Below are positions 1-5,152 of a DNA stretch of 5,152 nucleotides, piece after piece. The translations under genes and the position numbers were made by a program. Source of the stretch: Deltaproteobacteria bacterium (GTDB taxonomy: Bacteria > Desulfobacterota > Desulfobulbia > Desulfobulbales > BM004); NCBI GenBank assembly GCA_019313095.1, contig JAFDBU010000196.1, positions 1-5,152 of the forward strand, read 5' to 3'. The notes under the pieces were generated by a model. The model was not told the origin of the DNA. It worked only from the letters and a program-made list of their open reading frames with translations, and ran no database searches. How positions within the stretch are numbered: the stretch's first letter is position 1; each line of letters begins with the position of its first letter.

Positions 1-81
1 ATTAAAGTAATCTTTGTGTAAATTAGTTACATTCATTGACATATTTTCATTCTGCCCTGAAAAAAACGGAGCACATCTCAT

Positions 82-1464
82 ATGCAATACCTCAGAATTA
101 ACGATATTCTCTCAAAAGAACCTCTTCAACAGGCAATAGAAGTTCGCGGCTGGCTTAGAACCCGGCGGGACGCTAAGGACTTTTCATTTCTTGAACTCAA
201 TGACGGCTCCTGTCTCGCCAATCTCCAGATACTTGCTTCTGCCGATCTGGCGAACTACAAAGATATAGTTGCCAACCTCCACACAGGTTGTTCCCTGAGA
301 GTTAGCGGGCAGCTGCAGGACTCTCCTGCCAAAGGCCAAAGAATCGAATTACTGGCCCAAAAAATCGAGATATACGGCTGGGCTGATCCGGAAATTTATC
401 CTCTCCAGAAAAAAAGACATTCCTATGAATTTTTAAGAACCATTGCTCACCTGAGGCCTCGCACCAACAGTTTAGGCGCCATCGCCAGAATACGTTCGTC
501 ACTCAGTTTTGCTGTCCACCAATTCTTTCACGATCATGGCTTTGCTCTGGTTCATACCCCCATTATTACAACAATTGATTGTGAAGGTGCCGGCGAGATG
601 TTCAAAGTGGTTGCGCCGGCAGAAGGAATGCAACATAAAGCGGCTTTGAAGAGAGATGCTGACTTTTTCGGTAAACCCGCCAACCTTACTGTCAGCGGTC
701 AATTACAGGCCGAAGTTTATGCCATGGCTCTGGGCAAGGTGTACACTTTCGGCCCGACATTCAGAGCGGAAAATTCAAATACCAGCAGACACGTGGCCGA
801 ATTCTGGAGGATTGAACCGGAGATGGCCTTCTGCAACCTGGCTGAAGATATGGATCTTGCAGAATCCTTTCTAAAATATCTGGTTAGCCATGTCCTTGAA
901 AACAACAAAGAAGACCTGCATCTTTTTGTCAAATTCATCGACAAAAATCTCTACTCGAAATTGGCAAAGTTGGTTGAAAACCCTTTTTACAGGATAAGCT
1001 ACACCGAAGCGGTCGAAATTTTGCAAAAATCAAAGAAAAATTTTGATTACCCAGTTGACTGGGGTACAGATCTTCAGGCTGAACATGAACGTTATCTATG
1101 TGAAGATATTTTTGACCGGCCGCTGTTTGTTACTGATTATCCCAAAGACATTAAACCATTTTATATGCGTGTAAATGATGACAACACGACTGTTGCCGCT
1201 ATGGACCTCTTGCTGCCGGGAATTGGCGAGATAATAGGCGGCAGTCAGAGGGAGGAACGATATGATATTCTTGAAGCCAGAATGCTGGAAATGAAACTCA
1301 ATCTAGACGAATACAGATGGTACCTTGACCTGAGAAGTTTTGGAACTGTGCCACACTCAGGATTCGGTTTGGGTTTTGAACGTTTCCTGCAATTTGTCAC
1401 TGCTATGAAAAATATCAGAGAGGTTATACCTTTTCCACGCACTCCGGGATCTGCTCTTTACTAG
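82..1464 (+). CDS. asnS: Asparaginyl-tRNA synthetase (AsnRS), complete
   Basis: This cytoplasmic class IIb aminoacyl-tRNA synthetase joins asparagine to tRNA-Asn using ATP. The 460 residues match the usual bacterial AsnRS length (about 460-470). In order: an OB-fold anticodon-binding domain at about residues 17-100; a catalytic core from about 130 with motif 1 around 145-162 ending at Pro160; the CEGAGEMF block at 167-174; the SGQLQAE substrate-recognition strand at 205-211; motif 2 at 227-247 beginning FRAENSNTSRH; the GIGEIIGGSQREER block at 380-393; and motif 3 with GFGLGFERF at 427-435. The C-terminal IPFPRTPG is the standard AsnRS ending. The FRAENSNTSRH form of motif 2 separates it from AspRS and LysRS. 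The start is supported by GGAG at 68-71, ten bases upstream of the ATG. No residue is obviously missing. The next gene begins 166 bases downstream, so asnS is probably a separate unit from the chemosensory operon. Confidence 0.98.
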   Translation: MQYLRINDILSKEPLQQAIEVRGWLRTRRDAKDFSFLELNDGSCLANLQILASADLANYKDIVANLHTGCSLRVSGQLQDSPAKGQRIELLAQKIEIYGWADPEIYPLQKKRHSYEFLRTIAHLRPRTNSLGAIARIRSSLSFAVHQFFHDHGFALVHTPIITTIDCEGAGEMFKVVAPAEGMQHKAALKRDADFFGKPANLTVSGQLQAEVYAMALGKVYTFGPTFRAENSNTSRHVAEFWRIEPEMAFCNLAEDMDLAESFLKYLVSHVLENNKEDLHLFVKFIDKNLYSKLAKLVENPFYRISYTEAVEILQKSKKNFDYPVDWGTDLQAEHERYLCEDIFDRPLFVTDYPKDIKPFYMRVNDDNTTVAAMDLLLPGIGEIIGGSQREERYDILEARMLEMKLNLDEYRWYLDLRSFGTVPHSGFGLGFERFLQFVTAMKNIREVIPFPRTPGSALY

Positions 1465-1526
1465 AACATGTCCAGATGCTGCCAGTATTTTTGCCCCTGT
1501 ATCACTATCAAAATGCCTAAAATTAT

Positions 1527-1555
1527 TTGACTTAGTACATATTTTCTGTCAGATT
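1527..1555 (+). promoter_or_regulatory. Possible sigma70-type promoter of the chemosensory operon
   Basis: TTGACT at 1527-1532 matches the -35 consensus at five of six positions. At 17 bases spacing lies CAGATT (1550-1555), which matches only three of six -10 positions. The location, about 70 bases before the receptor start, would leave room for a leader carrying the ribosome binding site. I see no sigma54 (GG/GC) or sigma28-type element in the gap. This is a weak call resting mainly on the -35 match and on the need for a promoter somewhere in this gap. Confidence 0.22.
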
Positions 1556-1617
1556 AAAAAGGTTACATTCCGTCACTCAGACGTCTTTTTCTGACACACT
1601 ATTTCTATCAATTTTAT

Positions 1618-1624
1618 AAAAGGT
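1618..1624 (+). promoter_or_regulatory. Ribosome binding site of the receptor gene
   Basis: AAAAGGT directly upstream of the ATG at 1631, with seven bases between the AGG core and the start codon, is a good Shine-Dalgarno match and fixes the receptor start. It is the best-placed Shine-Dalgarno sequence in the operon. The cheW and cheR genes that follow have much poorer ones, which suggests that translation enters the operon mainly here. Confidence 0.7.
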
Positions 1625-1630
1625 AATTCC

Positions 1631-3301
1631 ATGAAGAATTTCTCCCGTAATTTAACCGTTAGATGGCGTCTGATCGGTTTTGTCTGTTTCATGTTCATCC
1701 TGGTAACAGGTGTTGGGCTCGGCGGACTCTACGGTATGCGTTCTATTAACCGATCACTTTCTGTAGTATATGAACACCAGGTTATGCCTTTGGAAGAATT
1801 GCGGGAAATTGACTATATTTTTCAGGTTGGTGTCGTCAACACGGTGGACAAGGCCATGTTTGAGCAGATATCCTGGCCTGAAGCCTTTAAAACTATAAGG
1901 GATTCCAAAGACAGTATTGACAAAAAATGGGCCTTTATTTACGGGCTTGGTGAGTCACATACCGGTATGCTGGGAAACACCTGGCTTGATACGAGCAAGG
2001 ATGCAATCTCTTCAACCGACCAGATAGCAGCTGAACTCATCCAGCATTTTGAAAACCATGACCTGGAAGTCCTCGATACTTTTACCGATCAGAAACTTTA
2101 TCCATTTGCCGAAGTCCATCGCAGGACCATCAATGCTCTTATCCAGGACCGCCTGCAGTCGATCAAGAGGACCTATAAACAATCTCAGGAGAATGTGGAC
2201 TTTTTTCATAACGTCTTCGTATTCATTATGGTGATCGGCATAGTGATATCATTCATTGCAAGCTACCTTTTGATCAAGGGTATTGATGTGCCTCTGAATA
2301 AGATCATCACTGCCATGAAACAGGTTATTAAAGGTGACCTGACCCAGCACCTTGAATTTGGCAGATATGACGAATTCGGCCTTCTTATAAAGGGATTTAA
2401 TCAAATGGTCACCTATATACGAGACCTTGTAGGCCAGATACAAAAATCAGGCATCCAGGTCACCAGCACCATAACCCAGCTGGCAGCAACAAACAAACAG
2501 CAGGAAGTTACTGCCAGTGAACATGCTGCCACCACAAGTGAGATTGCTGCTTCCACCGCCGAAATAGCTACAACCGGTACACATCTGTTGAATACCATGA
2601 AAAAAGTAAACAGTTTAACTAAAAACGCAGCCTTTGCAGCCAGCGAGGGGCAGGAAGGACTGAAAGGTATAGATGCAAATATGGTCAAAATGGAAGAAGC
2701 TACAGGTTCAATAGTAACAAAGCTCCAGATATTGAATGACAAGGCCAGCAATATTGCCGGTGTGGTGAAAACCATAAACAAGGTCGCTGACCAGACAAAC
2801 CTGCTTTCACTTAATGCGGCCATTGAGGCCGAGAAGGCGGGAGAATTTGGTTCCGGGTTTGCCGTGGTGGCAACTGAGATACGGCGGCTTGCAGACCAAA
2901 CTGCCGTTGCGACATTTGATATTGCCCAGATGGTCAAAGAGGTCCAGTCGGCTATTTCAGCCGCAGTAATGGGTATTGATAAGTTTGCTGAAGATGCCAA
3001 TAGGAGCGTTAATGACGTTCGTGCCACCAGTGAACAGCTTTCGGGAGTCATTGAACAGGTGGAGGTTATCATGCCGCAGGTTGAAACCCTGACAGAAGGC
3101 ATTGAGGCCCAGACCCAGGGAGCAAAGCAGATCAGCGATGCCATCGACCAGTTGAACGAAGCTGCCCAGCAGACAGCCGAATCACTGACCCAGACCAGTG
3201 CCTCCATATCCCAACTGCATAGTGCTGCACTTGGACTACAGGAGAGTGCTGCACTTTTTAAAGTTGAAAAAGATTACGAGAATGCTACTCCTCCTGTTTG
3301 A
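1631..3301 (+). CDS. wspA: WspA-like methyl-accepting chemotaxis receptor
   Basis: This is an inner-membrane chemoreceptor of 556 residues. A short basic N-terminus is followed by TM1 (about 14-36), a periplasmic segment of about 155 residues (37-190) of four-helix-bundle (4HB_MCP) type, TM2 (about 191-215), HAMP (about 216-268, with Pro221, GDLT 235-238 and DEFG 247-250) and a cytoplasmic signalling hairpin (about 269-546). The tip runs from [20 protein letters not shown] (386-405) to [16 protein letters not shown] (410-425). The EAEKAGE tip and the periplasmic ISWPEAF (80-86) with VMPLEEL (51-57) resemble WspA. The hairpin length fits the 40-heptad class. A good methylation consensus lies at 286-295 around Gln290-Gln291, which would need deamidation to Glu. 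The C-terminus (NATPPV) has no CheR-binding pentapeptide. Ser408 replaces the usual Arg in the GRGF turn. By analogy with Wsp it would sense an envelope or surface cue and control a CheA-type kinase; the actual signal is unknown. The MCP call is near certain, the WspA assignment likely. Confidence 0.93.
   Translation: MKNFSRNLTVRWRLIGFVCFMFILVTGVGLGGLYGMRSINRSLSVVYEHQVMPLEELREIDYIFQVGVVNTVDKAMFEQISWPEAFKTIRDSKDSIDKKWAFIYGLGESHTGMLGNTWLDTSKDAISSTDQIAAELIQHFENHDLEVLDTFTDQKLYPFAEVHRRTINALIQDRLQSIKRTYKQSQENVDFFHNVFVFIMVIGIVISFIASYLLIKGIDVPLNKIITAMKQVIKGDLTQHLEFGRYDEFGLLIKGFNQMVTYIRDLVGQIQKSGIQVTSTITQLAATNKQQEVTASEHAATTSEIAASTAEIATTGTHLLNTMKKVNSLTKNAAFAASEGQEGLKGIDANMVKMEEATGSIVTKLQILNDKASNIAGVVKTINKVADQTNLLSLNAAIEAEKAGEFGSGFAVVATEIRRLADQTAVATFDIAQMVKEVQSAISAAVMGIDKFAEDANRSVNDVRATSEQLSGVIEQVEVIMPQVETLTEGIEAQTQGAKQISDAIDQLNEAAQQTAESLTQTSASISQLHSAALGLQESAALFKVEKDYENATPPV
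3221..3256 (+). repeat. Short direct repeat at the 3' end of the receptor gene
   Basis: AGTGCTGCACTT occurs twice without mismatch, at 3221-3232 and 3245-3256. The copies are offset by 24 bases, so both read in the same frame and encode Ser-Ala-Ala-Leu. Each copy is itself an odd-centred palindrome (AGTGC-T-GCACT). It most likely reflects a duplicated piece of coiled-coil coding sequence, but it lies just upstream of the overlapping cheW start at 3282. Confidence 0.6.
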
Positions 3302-3737
3302 AATCGGCAGCGGCCGTTATGCACTGGATGCCAATCGGATTGTAGAGATTGTCCCACTGGTAAAATTTAAGAAAATTCCCGCTACCCCGGACTATGTTGC
3401 AGGACTTATGAATTACAGGGGTGTAGGGACACCGGTTATCGATTTGAATCAACTGATTGAGTCCGTCCACTTTGAAGACGCGCTCAGCACGAGGATTATA
3501 ATTATAAATTATGCTGTTCCCGGCAAAGGTTACAGACCTCTTGCCCTCATAGCCAACAATGCCACTGAAACTGCAAGAACCGGCATAACAAAACCACCTC
3601 CTGCCGGAGTCATCATGGACAAATCACTTTACGATGACGAAGTATTACCGGAAACAAACGAAATGATCCAATGGTTTGATCTGCAAAAAATGCTGCCGGA
3701 AAAGGAAATCTCTTTGCTTTTTGAAGTAGAAGAATAG
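3282..3737 (+). CDS. wspB: CheW-type coupling protein, WspB-like
   Basis: This is a small cytoplasmic adaptor of 151 residues consisting of one CheW domain. It would link the receptor tip to a CheA-type kinase. The opening [20 protein letters not shown] (residues 4-23) is the first CheW strand pair, with the ALD...I.EI pattern. The segment [16 protein letters not shown] (32-47) followed by TPVIDL (50-55) is the family core. The ending SLLFEVEE fits a full-length domain, with nothing missing. An upstream in-frame ATG at 3198 would add 28 residues ([10 protein letters not shown]...) that are only receptor codons read in another frame and do not resemble CheW, so I start at 3282, where the protein begins directly with the conserved strand. 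That start overlaps the receptor end by 20 bases and has no strong Shine-Dalgarno, which suggests translational coupling. WspB rather than WspD is inferred from gene order and from the lack of the cysteine-rich N-terminus. Confidence 0.92.
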   Translation: MLLLLFEIGSGRYALDANRIVEIVPLVKFKKIPATPDYVAGLMNYRGVGTPVIDLNQLIESVHFEDALSTRIIIINYAVPGKGYRPLALIANNATETARTGITKPPPAGVIMDKSLYDDEVLPETNEMIQWFDLQKMLPEKEISLLFEVEE

Positions 3738-3764
3738 ACACGCTGGAATGTAATTTTTTATAAT

Positions 3765-5018
3765 ATGGTAGACTTAGAGATTGAAGAACTCCTGCAGAAG
3801 ACGATTGGTCTGAAAGTTAATGCCATTGGCAAACCTACCGTGGATCGTGCGGTCAGGAGCCGCATGAAGGCACTGTCCCTTACCGACAAAGACACCTTTG
3901 TCAAAAAGCTTAAATCTTCACCGGTTGAATTACGCTTTCTGATTGAAGAAGTGGTAATTCCAGAAACCTGGTTTTTTAGAGACCGAGAGCCCTTCAGGGC
4001 TATGACGCAATACCTGATACGCCGGTGGAGCCCCAAGAACAATAACAGTCTTTTCAAAGTGCTCAGTGTACCCTGCTCAACCGGAGAAGAGCCCTATTCA
4101 ATAGCCATGTCCCTTTTAGGTTCAAATTGGCCGCCTGAAAAATTTACCGTGCATGCAGTTGATATCAGTCAGCGCGCCATTACCAAAGCAAAACAGGGTA
4201 TCTATTCTGAACATTCCTTCAGGGGAACCGACCTGGCTTACCGCTCTCAATATTTTCAAAAAAATTCCACACAATATGTCTTAAAAAAACCTGTCCGTGA
4301 AAAAGTTCATTTTCACACCGGCAACATATTAAATGACGCCTTCATGAAAGGGTTGGGGATATTTGATGTTATATTTTCCCGTAACGTGCTGATATACTTT
4401 GACCCGAATTCCAGGAAAAAGGCGGTTGACATCCTTTACGAAATTCTCCATGAGGACGGAATTCTAATTGTAGGACATGCGGAAGCTAATCTTTTCAGCA
4501 GTTTCCCTTTCATACCGGCTCCATTCCCGCAGGCCTTTGCCTTTTATAAAAAGCCCGGACCGCAATTAATTACTAGCCCCCAAAAAACTGCTGCTACAAC
4601 AGCACCATTAAGAAAGAAAGCTTTCATTGCCAAACGGGTCCATTCTTCTCATAAAGATATGGAAAAAAAATCACCAGACCTTGGCTTGGCGCTCAATTTG
4701 GCAAATAAGGGTAAGCTCAAGGCAGCAAAAATAATCTGCCAGGAATATCTTGATCAGTGCGGTCCTTCAGCCCAGGCATTTTTTCTTTTGGGTATTATAT
4801 ATGATGCGGCCAATGATGTTACCCGGGCTGAGAAATTATTCCGACAGGCTCTCTTTCTTGATCCCAACCATGAGGAAGCGCTGGTCTTTCTTGTACTTTT
4901 GACTGAAAAGGCAGGATATACTTCAGAGGCAAGAACCTTAAAAAAGAGGTTGGAACGTCTCCATGTGAAAAAAAACCTTTCATCGCAAAATGATCAGGTA
5001 ACTCCTGATGAACTTTAA
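3765..5018 (+). CDS. wspC: CheR methyltransferase with C-terminal TPR domain, WspC-like
   Basis: This cytoplasmic enzyme transfers methyl groups from S-adenosylmethionine to receptor glutamates. Of its 417 residues, 1-75 form the helical CheR N-domain, ending in IPETWFFRD (65-73). The SAM-binding domain follows, with PCSTGEEPYSIAM at 103-115, AVDIS at 131-135 for the cofactor ribose, TGNILND at 185-191, FDVIFSRNVLIYFD at 200-213 and GHAE at 237-240. A basic, Ala/Thr/Lys-rich linker (about 262-303) leads to about three TPR units (about 306-333, 336-368 and 369-402). The middle one is clearest, with ALFLDPNH at 362-369. Plain CheR enzymes are about 270-290 residues, so the TPR part is a true extension, as in WspC. 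Conserved catalytic-core motifs all look intact. The start is chosen because the family's opening LLxxxIGL appears at 9-16. It lies 27 bases after the previous stop in an AT-rich spacer with no well-placed Shine-Dalgarno. The TPR is probably for partner docking. Confidence 0.95.
   Translation: MVDLEIEELLQKTIGLKVNAIGKPTVDRAVRSRMKALSLTDKDTFVKKLKSSPVELRFLIEEVVIPETWFFRDREPFRAMTQYLIRRWSPKNNNSLFKVLSVPCSTGEEPYSIAMSLLGSNWPPEKFTVHAVDISQRAITKAKQGIYSEHSFRGTDLAYRSQYFQKNSTQYVLKKPVREKVHFHTGNILNDAFMKGLGIFDVIFSRNVLIYFDPNSRKKAVDILYEILHEDGILIVGHAEANLFSSFPFIPAPFPQAFAFYKKPGPQLITSPQKTAATTAPLRKKAFIAKRVHSSHKDMEKKSPDLGLALNLANKGKLKAAKIICQEYLDQCGPSAQAFFLLGIIYDAANDVTRAEKLFRQALFLDPNHEEALVFLVLLTEKAGYTSEARTLKKRLERLHVKKNLSSQNDQVTPDEL
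4996..5001 (+). promoter_or_regulatory. Ribosome binding site supporting the 5008 start
   Basis: AGGTAA ends six bases before the ATG at 5008 and lies inside the end of the cheR-TPR gene. The alternative in-frame ATG at 5041 has its nearest AAAGG about 20 bases upstream, too far to be effective. This favours 5008 as the start of the last gene, although the match is only moderate. Confidence 0.45.
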
Positions 5019-5152
5019 AGGTATTTATACTGCTGCACTTATGCAAAGCTCACAGTTAAAAATAGACGATTGTTGGAACCGTATTGGTATGTGGAGAAGT
5101 GGCAAGGAAAGATGCCCTGAACTTGACAAAGTCATCCATTGCAGAAATTGTC
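5008..5152 (+). CDS. wspD: WspD-like CheW coupling protein, N-terminal part only (runs off the window)
   Basis: An open frame of 48 codons plus one base continues to the window edge without a stop. From the ATG at 5008, residues 20-29 read DDCWNRIGMW, then ERCPELDKVIHCRNC occupies 34-48. A DCWNRIG start followed by a CP.L segment and HCRNC is, from what I recall of the family, the N-terminal signature of WspD-type CheW proteins that precede the CheA gene. The CheW domain itself would lie beyond the window. The start overlaps the cheR-TPR gene by 11 bases, which fits coupled translation. ATG 5041 (residue 12) is a possible alternative, and residues 1-12 do not look conserved. The four cysteines (22, 36, 45, 48) suggest a possible metal, iron-sulfur or redox site, but that is inference. 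The identification rests on one motif plus gene order. Confidence 0.8.
   Translation, partial: MNFKGIYTAALMQSSQLKIDDCWNRIGMWRSGKERCPELDKVIHCRNC

Larger units (their letters stand above)
1465..1630 (+). other. Intergenic region between asnS and the chemosensory operon
   Basis: This 166-base AT-rich gap has no credible ORF on either strand. I see no convincing rho-independent terminator for asnS: no GC-rich stem followed by a T-run follows the stop codon. It contains a weak sigma70-like promoter (listed separately), the receptor's ribosome binding site, and a small palindrome AGACGTCT at 1579-1586. That palindrome sits within a TCAGA/TCTGA inverted repeat (1577-1581 and 1590-1594, 8-base loop). 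These short symmetries could be an operator but could equally be chance. Confidence 0.6.

Noticed and set aside
36..64. Perfect -35 hexamer TTGACA (36-41) upstream of asnS
   Set aside because: At 15-18 bases spacing there is only CTGAAAAA-like sequence, with no acceptable -10, so I do not call a promoter. The true one may start before the window.
1465..1500. Possible terminator after asnS (CCAGATGCTGCCAGTATTTTTG)
   Set aside because: The bases before the short T-run do not pair into a stable stem, so there is no support for a rho-independent terminator.
1591..1620. CTGACA, 18 bases, TATAAA: a good-looking sigma70 promoter just before the receptor
   Set aside because: Its transcript would start only about four bases before the ATG at 1631, and the -10 overlaps the ribosome binding site, so the message would lack its Shine-Dalgarno.
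2413..3207. 264-codon open frame on the minus strand opposite the receptor signalling domain
   Set aside because: It lies wholly inside the conserved MCP hairpin. Its translation is rich in Ser, Ala, Val and Ile, as expected from reading the antisense of a coiled coil biased to Ala, Thr, Gln and Glu codons. I see no family motif or ribosome binding site.
3198..3281. Upstream ATG that would extend the CheW protein by 28 residues
   Set aside because: The added residues do not resemble CheW and simply re-read the receptor's codons in another frame. The family domain begins at the 3282 ATG.
4819..5046. 75-codon minus-strand open frame over the end of the cheR-TPR gene
   Set aside because: It is antisense to the TPR repeats and to the start of the next gene. 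It shows no recognisable domain and no Shine-Dalgarno support.

Overview
The window is from a Gram-negative bacterium of moderate GC content. The chemoreceptor has a periplasmic domain between two membrane segments, and the genes are tightly packed and all on the + strand. The protein sequences look proteobacterial or Desulfobacterota-like, but no marker here fixes the taxon and I hold that placement loosely.

Layout: 1-81 is AT-rich leader. 82-1464 is a complete asparaginyl-tRNA synthetase gene (asnS). 1465-1630 is an intergenic gap that probably holds the promoter of the next unit. From 1631 onwards there is a compact chemosensory operon. It encodes a transmembrane methyl-accepting receptor (1631-3301), a single-domain CheW coupling protein (3282-3737), a CheR methyltransferase fused to a C-terminal TPR domain (3765-5018), and the first 48 codons of a second CheW-type protein with a cysteine-rich N-terminus (5008 to the window edge).

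The order receptor, CheW, CheR-TPR, CheW with a DCWNRIG...HCRNC motif is that of wspA-wspB-wspC-wspD. This is the surface-sensing Wsp pathway of pseudomonads, which belongs to the 'alternative cellular function' class of chemosensory systems. In known Wsp systems the following genes encode a CheA-receiver hybrid kinase (WspE), a CheB methylesterase (WspF) and a GGDEF response regulator (WspR) that makes cyclic-di-GMP. None of those lies in this window, so the output of this system cannot be read here.

How the genes would work together (inference from the family): the receptor senses an envelope or surface cue through its periplasmic four-helix bundle, the two CheW proteins couple it to the missing kinase, and the CheR-TPR protein sets sensitivity by methylating glutamates on the receptor. 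The receptor has no C-terminal CheR-tethering pentapeptide, so methylation probably relies on direct docking. asnS is housekeeping and appears functionally unrelated.

The points most worth a second look are the Wsp-type operon itself, the four-cysteine N-terminus of the last gene, the Arg-to-Ser change in the receptor tip, and the overlapping gene junctions.
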